From: Bacilli bacterium
Lineage (GTDB): Bacteria; Bacillota_I; Bacilli_A; RF39; UBA660
Direction of reading: 5' to 3'
Assembly (NCBI GenBank): GCA_022793555.1
Contig: JAAWDB010000028.1
Location: 1 to 14,153 of the forward strand
Length of the DNA: 14,153 bases
Position 1 is the stretch's first letter. Each line of letters opens with the position of its first letter. The notes under the pieces are model-generated. The model ran no database searches, had not been told where the DNA came from, and saw only the letters and a program-made list of their open reading frames with translations. Positions 1 through 7,680 of the stretch are shown in pieces. Made by a program: the position numbers and the translations under genes.

Positions 1-3000
1 CAAACTTTACATAGTAAATATCAAAGACATTATTCCGATACATTAAAAACATTAAAAGAACTACTAAATGAAACTTTAAACAAATATCCCAATCAAACTT
101 ATCGCGTATCACTTACTGGTTCAGGTGCCATTAGCTTAGCAAAGTTCTTAAATATTACCTTTGTTCAAGAAGTGATTGCATGTAAAAGAGCCGTAGAACA
201 CTTAAATAAAAATGTCGATGTAGTAGTGGAATTAGGTGGCGAAGATGCCAAAATCATTTATTTTACAGGTGGCGTAGAACAACGGATGAATGGTTCTTGT
301 GCCGGAGGAACAGGTGCTTTCTTAGACCAAATGGCTGTATTATTAAATACGGATACTTCCGGATTAAACGAACTAGCGAAGTCTGGTACCAACATTTATC
401 CCATCGCCTCTCGATGTGGAGTCTTTGCCAAAACCGATATTCAACCTTTAATTAATGAAGGCGTTAAAAAAAGCGATATTGCCTTATCCATAATGCAAGC
501 CGTTGTCAATCAAACAATTAGTGGGCTAGCATGTGGCAAACCAATCCGCGGCAATGTCATGTTTTTAGGTGGGCCACTTACATATTTAGATACCCTAAAA
601 GAACGTTTCATAAAAACGCTAAACATTAAAGAAGACGAAGCCATCATGCCAGAAAATTCTCATCTTTTTGTAGCTTATGGTGCCATTTTAGATAATTTAA
701 AGACAACGCCAATCACTTATCAACAGCTTTTAGAGAAAATAGAACAATTAAAAGATTTTAAAGAAAGTGTGAATGAATCTCTTCCACCACTATTTCAAAA
801 CGAAAAAGAATTAAAACAATTTAAGTCGCGTCATCACAAACAAAAAGTAAAAAGAATCCCTCTAAAAAACTATGAAGGAAATGCCTTTTTAGGAATCGAT
901 GCGGGTAGTACAACTGCCAAAATCGTTTTAATTGATGATCAAGGAAATATTCTTTATGAAGATTATCGCTCCAACTTAGGAACACCTGTTGAAACCATCA
1001 AGAAAAGTTTAATAGAACTCCTAAAACAACTTCCATCCAAAGTTCACATTAAAATGAGTGGTTCAACCGGATATGGAGAACAACTAATACATTCCGCTTT
1101 TAATCTAGATATGAGTGAAATTGAGACCATGGCTCACTATAAAGCAGCCGAATATTTTGAACCAAATGTTTCAAGTATTATTGATATCGGTGGTCAAGAC
1201 ATGAAATATATTAAAATCAAAGATCATGCAGTCGATACGATTTTACTAAACGAAGCTTGTTCATCGGGATGTGGTTCATTTATTGAAACCTTAGCCAAAT
1301 CCTTAAATATAACCATAGAAGAATTTGTAAATTTAGCGCTTCACAGTCAAAATCCTGTCGATTTAGGAAGTCGCTGTACGGTGTTCATGAATTCAAAAAT
1401 TAAGCAAACCCAAAAAGAAGGGCGACCACTTGCTGATATTTTTGCAGGTCTATCTTATTCCGTTATCAAAAATGCTCTTCAAAAAGTTATGAAGATCCGT
1501 AATCCAGAAACCCTTGGAAATCATATTGTCGTTCAAGGTGGAACATTCTTAAACGACGCCGTATTACGTGCTTTCGAACTCATCACTGGTTGTCAAGCCA
1601 TCCGTCCAGATATTGCCGGGCTTATGGGTGCTTATGGTATGGCCTTACTTGGTAAAGAACAATTTGAAAAAAATCAAACCCAAGAAGACTCAAGTCTATT
1701 AAATATTGAAGCGATTGAAAATTTAGAAATGAAAACAACTCATACCAGATGTCAGAGATGTGAAAATCATTGTGGTTTAACCATTAACTCATTTGGAAAA
1801 AAACGGTTTATCAGTGGAAATCGTTGTGAACGGGGAAGTGGAAACAATGGCTCTATGAATCATTTGCCAAATATGGTTGCTTACAAATATGAACGCTTAT
1901 TTTCTTACCAATCCTTATCCGATGAAGAAGCTTATCGTGGTCAAATTGGTATTCCAAGAGTTCTTAACATGTATGAAGATTATCCTTTTTGGCATACGTT
2001 CTTGACAAGCCTAGGTTTTCAAGTCGTTTTATCCGACCATTCCAGTCATAAGTTATTTGAAAGTGGCATGGAATCGATTCCTTCAGAATCCGTTTGCTAT
2101 CCAGCCAAATTAGTTCATGGTCATATTAAAAATCTAATGGATAAAGGGGTTTCTACTATTTTTTATCCTTGTATTATGTACGAAAAAAAAGAATTTAAGA
2201 ATAGCGATAATTCCTATAACTGTCCAATTGTAACTTCTTATTCAGAAGCAATCAAACTAAACATGGATGAATTAAAAAAACAAAACATTACTTTCTTAAA
2301 TCCCTTTCTTCCACTCGATAAGAAAAACTTATTACAGCGTTTTCTAGATTTAAAAGAAATGAAACCCTATAACTTCAAAAAAAGTGAGCTAAAAAAAGCG
2401 ATTGAAAAGGGTTTGGAAGAACAAGAAAAATACCGAAATGACATCACCAAAAAAGGTCAAGAATTCCTAAAATATTTAGAAGACCATGATGAAAAAGGTA
2501 TTGTTTTAGCGGGACGACCTTACCATATCGATAAAGAAATTAATCATGGCATTGATACATTAATTAATTCTCTTGGCTTAGTCGTTCTAACGGAAGATGC
2601 CATTTGTTTTAATGAAGAAGACAACTTAAAACTTCGTGTCGTCGACCAATGGACTTACCACTCAAGAGTCTACCATGCTGCAAATTTTGTTTGTCAAAAT
2701 AAAAGACTAGAACTCGTTAGTCTAAATTCTTTTGGTTGCGGCTTAGATGCCATTATTACTGACCAAACTGAAGAGATATTAAAAAAGAATCATCGCCTTT
2801 ATACAACGATTAAAATAGATGAAACGAGCAACTTAGGAGCAATTAAAATTCGTCTGCGTTCCCTAATTGCTTCCATGAATAAACGAATAAATAGTGAAGA
2901 GTACACACCATATCAATTTGAAAAAAATTATTTTAAAAAAGAAATGAAAGAACAAAATACGATTCTTTGTCCAGATATGTCACCATTTCACATGCCTCTG

Positions 3001-4155
3001 TTAGTTGAAGCCTTAAATGCTGAAGGATACCATTTAGAATACTTAAGTGAAATGAACGACCAAATGCTTGATAATGGGTTAAAATATGTCAATAACGATG
3101 CATGTTATCCTTCTTTAATTGTTATCGGTCAGCTTTTATCAGCACTTCAAAGTGGCAAATACGACTTAAACCATACCACCGTTTTAATTAGTCAAACAGG
3201 AGGTGGATGTCGTGCTACTAACTACATTGGTCTAATACGTAAGGCTCTTAAAGATGCAGGTTTTGAACAAGTACCGATACTCTCTTTTAACGTAAGTGGA
3301 TTAGAAAAAGAACAAGAGTTTAAAATCACTTTATCAATGGCCAATCGGGCTTTAATGGCCGTCGTCTTAAGTGATTTATTAATGAAACTCCTTTATGCTA
3401 CTAGACCATATGAAAAAATAAAAGGTCAAAGTAACGAAACTTACCACCAACTTTTATTAGAATGTAAAACTGTGATAAAATCGGGAAAGCGTAAAGAATT
3501 AAATGCGCAAATAGAAAAGATAATTCAAACATTTAAAGCCATTCCAACTCACCAAAAGCGCTTACCAAAAGTAGGAATCGTGGGCGAAATTCTCATCAAA
3601 TATCATCACTATGGTAATCATGATTTAGCAAGCACTCTAGAAAATGAGGGCTGCGAAGTATTTATTCCAGAACTTATGGGATTTGTAAAATACTGTGTTT
3701 ACAACCAAATTGCTAAAACTGAACTTTTAGGTGGTAAAAAAACGACTTCTTATTTAAGTAAACAAGTTTTAAACATTATCGATTACTACGAAAAAACAGT
3801 AAGAAAAGAATTAGCTGGAACAAAATATCGTAATACTACCAATATCTATCATTTAGCCAAAAATGTTGAGCCTGTTTTATCCAAAGGAAATCAAACTGGA
3901 GAAGGGTGGTTTTTAACCGCCGAAATGATTGAATTATTAGAAGACGGAGTAAATAACATCGTTTGTGTTCAACCATTTGCTTGTCTTCCAAATCATATTG
4001 TTGGTAAATCGGTAATTAAAAAAATAAAAGAATTATATCCAAGCGCTAATATTGTCGCGATCGATTACGACCCTGGTTCTTCAGAATCAAATCAAATCAA
4101 TCGTTTAAAACTAATGCTTAGTGTCGCCAAAGATAACCTAACAGCCAAAGAGTAA
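1..4155 (+). CDS. Fused 2-hydroxyacyl-CoA dehydratase activase / dehydratase-like Fe-S protein (5' end outside window)
   Basis: The frame is open from base 1, so the start lies upstream; 1384 codons are visible and roughly 30-45 are missing, judged from where activase homologues begin. It is a giant three-part protein. Two ASKHA-type activase modules (BcrA/BadF/HgdC family, COG1924-like) come first. Module one has SCAGGTG (Cys codon 298-300) and SRCG (415-417). Module two begins LGIDAGSTTA (889-918), with EACSSGCG (1258-1260) and SRCT (1375-1377). In this family such cysteines hold a [4Fe-4S] cluster and ATP hydrolysis drives low-potential electron transfer. A cysteine cluster CxxCxxxC follows (1750-1773), then a DUF2229-like region, then a HgdB-like region with cysteines at 2968-2970, 3103-3105 and 3208-3210. 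Such fused proteins are widespread in anaerobic Firmicutes but their substrate is unknown to me. No separate dehydratase subunits, CoA-transferase or acyl-CoA dehydrogenase genes are nearby, so a role in amino-acid fermentation cannot be inferred from context. Confidence 0.88.
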   Translation, partial: QTLHSKYQRHYSDTLKTLKELLNETLNKYPNQTYRVSLTGSGAISLAKFLNITFVQEVIACKRAVEHLNKNVDVVVELGGEDAKIIYFTGGVEQRMNGSCAGGTGAFLDQMAVLLNTDTSGLNELAKSGTNIYPIASRCGVFAKTDIQPLINEGVKKSDIALSIMQAVVNQTISGLACGKPIRGNVMFLGGPLTYLDTLKERFIKTLNIKEDEAIMPENSHLFVAYGAILDNLKTTPITYQQLLEKIEQLKDFKESVNESLPPLFQNEKELKQFKSRHHKQKVKRIPLKNYEGNAFLGIDAGSTTAKIVLIDDQGNILYEDYRSNLGTPVETIKKSLIELLKQLPSKVHIKMSGSTGYGEQLIHSAFNLDMSEIETMAHYKAAEYFEPNVSSIIDIGGQDMKYIKIKDHAVDTILLNEACSSGCGSFIETLAKSLNITIEEFVNLALHSQNPVDLGSRCTVFMNSKIKQTQKEGRPLADIFAGLSYSVIKNALQKVMKIRNPETLGNHIVVQGGTFLNDAVLRAFELITGCQAIRPDIAGLMGAYGMALLGKEQFEKNQTQEDSSLLNIEAIENLEMKTTHTRCQRCENHCGLTINSFGKKRFISGNRCERGSGNNGSMNHLPNMVAYKYERLFSYQSLSDEEAYRGQIGIPRVLNMYEDYPFWHTFLTSLGFQVVLSDHSSHKLFESGMESIPSESVCYPAKLVHGHIKNLMDKGVSTIFYPCIMYEKKEFKNSDNSYNCPIVTSYSEAIKLNMDELKKQNITFLNPFLPLDKKNLLQRFLDLKEMKPYNFKKSELKKAIEKGLEEQEKYRNDITKKGQEFLKYLEDHDEKGIVLAGRPYHIDKEINHGIDTLINSLGLVVLTEDAICFNEEDNLKLRVVDQWTYHSRVYHAANFVCQNKRLELVSLNSFGCGLDAIITDQTEEILKKNHRLYTTIKIDETSNLGAIKIRLRSLIASMNKRINSEEYTPYQFEKNYFKKEMKEQNTILCPDMSPFHMPLLVEALNAEGYHLEYLSEMNDQMLDNGLKYVNNDACYPSLIVIGQLLSALQSGKYDLNHTTVLISQTGGGCRATNYIGLIRKALKDAGFEQVPILSFNVSGLEKEQEFKITLSMANRALMAVVLSDLLMKLLYATRPYEKIKGQSNETYHQLLLECKTVIKSGKRKELNAQIEKIIQTFKAIPTHQKRLPKVGIVGEILIKYHHYGNHDLASTLENEGCEVFIPELMGFVKYCVYNQIAKTELLGGKKTTSYLSKQVLNIIDYYEKTVRKELAGTKYRNTTNIYHLAKNVEPVLSKGNQTGEGWFLTAEMIELLEDGVNNIVCVQPFACLPNHIVGKSVIKKIKELYPSANIVAIDYDPGSSESNQINRLKLMLSVAKDNLTAKE

Positions 4156-4176
4156 TGAATTTCATTATTCTTTTTT
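4147..4176 (+). terminator. Intrinsic terminator overlapping the stop codon of the activase gene
   Basis: AAAGAGTAATG (4147-4157) pairs with CATTATTCTTT (4163-4173), including one G-U pair, around a 5-base AATTT loop. It is followed by T4174-4176, GC and a further T run. The TAA stop (4153-4155) sits inside the left arm. It separates the activase gene from the two-component operon. Confidence 0.65.
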
Positions 4177-4183
4177 GCTTTTT

Positions 4184-4213
4184 TTCATCGATTTTTCACA
4201 AATTTGTTATAAT
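4184..4213 (+). promoter_or_regulatory. Promoter of the two-component operon with two TTCAYN repeats 11 bp apart
   Basis: An extended -10 (TGTTATAAT, hexamer 4208-4213) lies 12 bases upstream of the ribosome site AGAGGTGA at 4226-4233. There is no good -35. Where one would be expected are TTCATC (4184-4189) and TTCACA (4195-4200), exactly 11 bp apart start to start. OmpR-family regulators commonly bind tandem half-sites at about one helical turn, and a promoter with a poor -35 covered by such repeats is typical of positive control. The same motif recurs at 6296-6323, so autoregulation is the likely explanation. The repeats are seen; the binding is inferred. Confidence 0.6.
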
Positions 4214-4236
4214 ATTTCAAGAAGTAGAGGTGAAAT

Positions 4237-4908
4237 ATGAAAATATTAGTTTGTGATGATGAACAATTAATTCGTGAAGTAATCAAAGAATACCTAGTTT
4301 TAGAAGGATACGAAGTAATCGAAGCCGAAGATGGTCAAAAAGCGCTCAATTACGTCAAAGAAAACCAAGTAGATTTAATTATCATGGATATCATGATGCC
4401 CAAAATGGATGGTTATCAAGCGGTAAAAGAAATTAAAACTATCAAAGATGTTCCTTTATTAATGCTTTCTGCAAGGGCTGAAGAATTTGATAAACTCTTA
4501 GGATTTGAACTGGGAATTGATGATTATGTTACCAAACCCTTTAGTCCCAAAGAATTAGTAGCGAGAATCAAAGCCATCACCAAAAGAAAAGAAAAAAGTG
4601 CTATCACCTTTACCTTTGGGGGATTAGTGCTAGACGATTCTGCTCATGAAGTAACCATTGATGGAGAAAAAGCTAACTTAACACCAAAAGAATATGAACT
4701 TTTAAAATATTTAATTGAAAACAAAAACATTGCCTTATCGCGGGAACAATTACTAACTAATATATGGGGTTATGATTTTTATGGAGATGACCGTACTGTA
4801 GATACCCATGTCAAAACATTACGGAATAATTTAGGAAAATATCGAGATTACATTACTACCATTCGTAAAGTAGGTTATAAATTTGAATATAAAGAAAAAA
4901 ACGAATAG
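4237..4908 (+). CDS. OmpR/PhoB-family response regulator
   Basis: A 223-residue two-component DNA-binding regulator. The receiver domain (about 1-118) has the acidic pair D7-D8, phospho-acceptor D51 in the DIMMPKMDG context, the switch residue S78 and the invariant K100 before PF. A winged-helix effector domain (about 127-219) follows, with the recognition-helix region RTVDTHVKTLRNNL and the terminal wing RKVGYKF. Length and layout are standard for the family and all key residues are intact. The start is set by AGAGGTGA at 4226-4233, three bases upstream of the ATG. The downstream kinase gene overlaps its last 26 bases, so the two are translated as a pair. The target stimulus is unknown. In size the pair resembles Bacillus YclJ/YclK, and the TTCAYN repeats nearby recall the TTCATA-type site I remember for YclJ, but orthology is not shown. 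Confidence 0.95.
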   Translation: MKILVCDDEQLIREVIKEYLVLEGYEVIEAEDGQKALNYVKENQVDLIIMDIMMPKMDGYQAVKEIKTIKDVPLLMLSARAEEFDKLLGFELGIDDYVTKPFSPKELVARIKAITKRKEKSAITFTFGGLVLDDSAHEVTIDGEKANLTPKEYELLKYLIENKNIALSREQLLTNIWGYDFYGDDRTVDTHVKTLRNNLGKYRDYITTIRKVGYKFEYKEKNE

Positions 4909-6283
4909 TATAACCTTTAAAACCTTATTTTACTTAGTAACTTTTAGTATCTCAATATTGCTATTACTATGGTTTTTTCAAGCCATTTTTCTAAATGTTT
5001 CCTATGAACGTTTTCAAATTAAAAACCTAAACAAAATTGCAAGTACTATCCATAATACTTCCGATGAATCTCTTCTAGAAACCATTGAACAAATCGCTTA
5101 CGAAGAAGAAGTTTGTATTGAGTTTGTAAGTCCTTATAAAACACTTTCTTATAATACTCGCTTAATCGGTTGTGAGCTCGGAAAAAACAATAAAAACATT
5201 ATCGAATACCAAACGGAAATGATTGAAAAAAACGAAGCGATGCAAGCCTTTCGTCTCGTAAATCAAGAATATAAAGCCAATGCTTTTTTATATGGTATTC
5301 AAAAAACTTCTGGTTATGTTTTTGTTTATAACACTTTAGAAGACTTAAGCAATGCTTCCATAGTCTTAAAAGGACAACTAATTTATTTAACGGTTATTGC
5401 CATTATCTTTGCATGCATTATTGCTTACTTTTTATCTCATAAAATAACCAAACCAATTCTAGATATCACGGAGAAAGCCAAAAAATTAGGTACTGGCGAT
5501 CACGACATTACCTTTAACCAAAATGGAATTTTAGAAATTGATGAACTGGCCGAAAGTTTAAATATGGCTCAAGAAGAATTATCAAAAACCGATGAACTTC
5601 GAAGAGATTTACTGGCCAACGTTTCTCATGATTTAAAAACACCTCTCACCATGATCAAAGCCTATGCCGAAATGATTCGTGATATTTCTTACAAATCCGA
5701 TGAAAAAAGAGAAGAACATCTAAATATTATTATTTCTGAAACCGATCGTCTAAATTTATTAGTCAATGACTTATTAAGCTTATCAAAGATGCAAGCGGAT
5801 GCTGATACTCTAAAAATGGAAGAATTTGATTTAACGAAAGAAATTCAAGGTATTATAAAAAAATATGAAATTATTAAAGAAACCGAAAATTATAACTTCG
5901 TAATAGAAATGCCCAAAGAAGCAATCGTTTATGCAGATAAAAATAAACTCAATCAAGTTATCTATAATTTAATTAACAATGCCATTAATTATACCGGTAA
6001 AGATAAACTCATCACCATAAGAATTATCGAAGAAAAAAGTAAATACTTAATAGAGATTTCCGATACTGGTAAAGGCATTAAGCCCGAAGAAATAAAATTA
6101 ATTTGGAATAAATATTATAAAAATGAAAAAAATCATAAACGAAATGTCGTTGGTACTGGAATTGGTTTATCCATTGTCAAAACAATTTTAGAACGTCATA
6201 ACTTTGAATATGGCGTTCGCAGCAAAAAAAATAATGGCACCACGTTTTATTTCAAAATTCAAAAAAGAAAAAAGAAAAAATAA
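4883..6283 (+). CDS. HAMP-containing sensor histidine kinase (TTG start)
   Basis: A 466-residue membrane kinase, partner of the preceding regulator. A lysine-rich N-terminus leads into TM1 (about 14-38). An extracytoplasmic sensor region of about 125 residues follows, then TM2 (about 165-184) and a HAMP linker (about 185-238). The HisKA phospho-acceptor is H249 (NVSHDLKTPL), and the catalytic domain has an N box (N362-N369), G1 box DTGKGI (394-399) and G2 box GTGIGL (424-429). All catalytic motifs are intact. No ATG precedes TM1 in this frame. TTG 4883 has AAAGTAGG (4867-4874) eight bases upstream and overlaps the regulator by 26 bases, so coupling is likely. The sensor region matches no domain I recognise; it contains C78 and C97, which could form a disulfide on the outside of the cell. 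Confidence 0.93.
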   Translation: MNIKKKTNSITFKTLFYLVTFSISILLLLWFFQAIFLNVSYERFQIKNLNKIASTIHNTSDESLLETIEQIAYEEEVCIEFVSPYKTLSYNTRLIGCELGKNNKNIIEYQTEMIEKNEAMQAFRLVNQEYKANAFLYGIQKTSGYVFVYNTLEDLSNASIVLKGQLIYLTVIAIIFACIIAYFLSHKITKPILDITEKAKKLGTGDHDITFNQNGILEIDELAESLNMAQEELSKTDELRRDLLANVSHDLKTPLTMIKAYAEMIRDISYKSDEKREEHLNIIISETDRLNLLVNDLLSLSKMQADADTLKMEEFDLTKEIQGIIKKYEIIKETENYNFVIEMPKEAIVYADKNKLNQVIYNLINNAINYTGKDKLITIRIIEEKSKYLIEISDTGKGIKPEEIKLIWNKYYKNEKNHKRNVVGTGIGLSIVKTILERHNFEYGVRSKKNNGTTFYFKIQKRKKKK

Positions 6284-6295
6284 CTTTATCATTCT

Positions 6296-6338
6296 TTCAC
6301 GATTACTTCACGAAAACTTCATAAATGTTTAGTATCAT
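6296..6338 (+). promoter_or_regulatory. Three TTCAYR direct repeats at 11-bp spacing with a -10-like box
   Basis: TTCACG (6296-6301), TTCACG (6307-6312) and TTCATA (6318-6323) are spaced exactly 11 bp apart. A fourth degenerate copy, TTTATC, sits one more step upstream at 6285. TATCAT (6333-6338) is a plausible -10, nine bases after the last repeat; at the operon promoter the equivalent gap is seven. The array begins 13 bases after the kinase stop codon and is of the kind bound by OmpR-family regulators. It probably responds to the adjacent regulator. Transcription would start near 6345. Confidence 0.55.
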
Positions 6339-6344
6339 GAATAC

Positions 6345-6481
6345 ATGAAAAGGAGGAGTGATAAAGTACTGTAAGCTACACAATATATGAAAAATATATT
6401 AAAAACTCTATACAATATAAATAACATATAAACTCAAACTCACACTTTTAGAAAGAAGGACAATTCTTCTTTCTTTTTTTT
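6345..6481 (+). ncRNA. Candidate short transcript (sRNA or micro-peptide) between a regulated promoter and a terminator
   Basis: The stretch is bounded by the TTCAYR promoter and a strong terminator, giving an expected RNA of about 135 bases. It holds a near-perfect Shine-Dalgarno sequence, AAAGGAGG (6349-6356), but no ATG, GTG or TTG at a usual distance downstream: GTG 6358 is one base away. Possible frames are ATG 6345 (9 residues, with the Shine-Dalgarno inside it), GTG 6358 or ATA 6361 (9-10 residues, ending at TGA 6388-6390) and ATG 6387 (14 residues, MKNILKTLYNINNI, no ribosome site). It may be a small RNA, a micro-peptide gene using a non-standard start, or the remains of a gene. That a transcript exists is inferred. 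Confidence 0.3.
6450..6481 (+). terminator. Strong intrinsic terminator
   Basis: AGAAAGAAG (6450-6458) pairs perfectly with CTTCTTTCT (6466-6474) around a 7-base loop, and the stem runs into eight consecutive T (6474-6481). It ends transcription arriving from the short element or the kinase gene and isolates the next gene, which has its own promoter. Confidence 0.85.
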
Positions 6482-6491
6482 GAATATTTTA

Positions 6492-6500
6492 TGATATAAT
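6492..6500 (+). promoter_or_regulatory. Extended -10 promoter overlapping an upstream ATG
   Basis: TGATATAAT is a TGn-extended consensus -10 (hexamer 6495-6500) lying 14 bases after the terminator T run. No good -35 is present; the -35 position falls in the T tract. Transcription would start near 6507. The last two bases of the hexamer are the A and T of the first possible ATG (6499), so that ATG would not be in this transcript. Confidence 0.55.
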
Positions 6501-6519
6501 GAAAAAATGGAAAGGAATG

Positions 6520-7038
6520 ATGGATTTGACCGATAAAATAACTTCATTCGTTGTTGGATTATTTGGAGCATGGGCTGGAACTTTGATAGGAAAATATATT
6601 ATTGTTTTTATCATTTCTTTAATGCCCATTTTAGAACTTCGCGGGGGACTTCTAGCAGCTAGTATGTTAGGACTTCCTATGTGGCAAAGTTATGGGTTAT
6701 GTCTTCTTGGTAATATTTTACCGATTCCTTTTATTCTTTGGTGTATAAATCCTTTATTTCGTTATATGCGTCACTGGCCATTTATTGGAAAGTTTGTCAT
6801 ATGGTGTGAAAAAAAAGCAGAAGGAAAAAAAGAGCAAATTGAAAAACTCAAATATATTGGTTTATTTCTCTTTGTTGGTATTCCTCTTCCAGGCACTGGA
6901 GCTTGGACAGGATGTCTTATCGCAGCTTTATTAAATCTAGATAAGAAAAAATCTTTACTTGCTGCCATCGCTGGTGTGTTAATGGCAGGTATTATTATGT
7001 TAATTCTATCATATGGAATTTTAGGAAGTGTGATGTAA
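6520..7038 (+). CDS. Small multidrug export family (COG2426-like) membrane protein
   Basis: An integral membrane protein of about 172 residues in the family named putative small multidrug export protein (Pfam Sm_multidrug_ex; COG2426). The family signatures are visible: ELRGGLLAA just after the first membrane segment, GNILPIPFIL, and PLPGTGAWTG in the C-terminal half. There are four or five hydrophobic segments with a lysine-rich cytoplasmic stretch (KKAEGKKEQIEKLK) in the middle. The multidrug label is historical and real substrates are poorly established, so I would not infer drug efflux. The start is uncertain. ATG 6499 overlaps the TATAAT box. ATG 6517 and 6520 or TTG 6526 fall after AAAGGA (6511-6516), and I chose 6520. 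The stop directly abuts the ATG of the next gene, so they form an operon. Confidence 0.85.
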   Translation: MDLTDKITSFVVGLFGAWAGTLIGKYIIVFIISLMPILELRGGLLAASMLGLPMWQSYGLCLLGNILPIPFILWCINPLFRYMRHWPFIGKFVIWCEKKAEGKKEQIEKLKYIGLFLFVGIPLPGTGAWTGCLIAALLNLDKKKSLLAAIAGVLMAGIIMLILSYGILGSVM

Positions 7039-7671
7039 ATGACAACAGTCTATTTTATAACCAATAACTACACTTTACGAAGTAATTGTATTTATAAAAA
7101 AGAAATCAGTGATGAACAAAAAAGAGAAGATACACTCCTAAGTTTCAAAGGGGAAAAAACAGCTTGTGAACTATTAAAAAAAGCAGAATTAAAACAAGTA
7201 AAAACACTTTATGCATCACCCTATAAATCATCAATTGGCTCAGCCAAATATTTAAGTGAAGAACTTGATCTTCCCATCTATATTGATAGTCGCCTAAAAG
7301 AAAGACGCATTGGTATATTAGGAACAAATGATGAAAACTTTTTAAAGGAAACTCAAAAACATGACTTTGATTACAAATTTCATAATGGTGAATCCTTAAA
7401 TATGGTAATTGAACGGATGAAAAACTGTTTAAAAGACATTTTATTTCATAACGAAGACGAAACTGTTGCCGTTTTTTCCCATGATATCGCCATTGAATCT
7501 TTATTTACGATATGGTGCGAAAAAGGCTATAGTTTAGAAAATCAAATGATTTTAAATTATAAAGACCAAGTCATTATTGATGGCGGCTATCATCCAACTC
7601 GTCTTTTTCGTTTAGAATTTGAAGGAGATAAATTAAGAAATATTGTTTGGGAACAAGAAAAAGAACTATAG
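7039..7671 (+). CDS. Histidine-phosphatase-fold protein lacking the catalytic RHG motif (probable pseudoenzyme)
   Basis: A 210-residue protein with the layout of the phosphoglycerate-mutase-like histidine phosphatase superfamily: N-terminal strand VYFI, the LYASPYK...SAKYL segment where LxSPxxRAxxTA is usual, DSRLKERRIG (E88 kept), a YKFHNGES segment and FSHD with the second histidine H148. The N-terminal RHG triad reads T8-N9-N10, so the nucleophilic histidine is asparagine and the first pocket arginine is threonine. The second pocket arginine is S64. The fold looks intact while three of the catalytic residues are gone, so a phosphatase reaction by the usual phospho-histidine route is not expected; a binding or regulatory role is possible. 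The ATG follows the upstream stop directly and uses AGGAAGTG (7023-7030). The family assignment comes from motif order, not a search. Confidence 0.8.
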   Translation: MTTVYFITNNYTLRSNCIYKKEISDEQKREDTLLSFKGEKTACELLKKAELKQVKTLYASPYKSSIGSAKYLSEELDLPIYIDSRLKERRIGILGTNDENFLKETQKHDFDYKFHNGESLNMVIERMKNCLKDILFHNEDETVAVFSHDIAIESLFTIWCEKGYSLENQMILNYKDQVIIDGGYHPTRLFRLEFEGDKLRNIVWEQEKEL

Positions 7672-7680
7672 CTAGTTCTT
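7661..7680. terminator. Hairpin between convergent genes
   Basis: AAGAACTA (7661-7668) and TAGTTCTT (7673-7680) form an 8-bp stem with a 4-base loop, spanning the stop of the plus-strand gene (7669-7671) and touching the stop of the minus-strand gene (7679-7681). Flanks are T-rich in both directions but interrupted, so it is a weak two-way terminator serving both genes. Confidence 0.5.

Noticed and set aside
6771..6968. Open minus-strand frame of 65 codons
   Set aside because: It lies wholly antisense to the COG2426-like gene, which has clear family motifs; no ribosome site or recognisable protein.
7145..7327. Open minus-strand frame of 60 codons
   Set aside because: Antisense to the histidine-phosphatase-like gene; hydrophobic composition is what antisense AT-rich codons produce.
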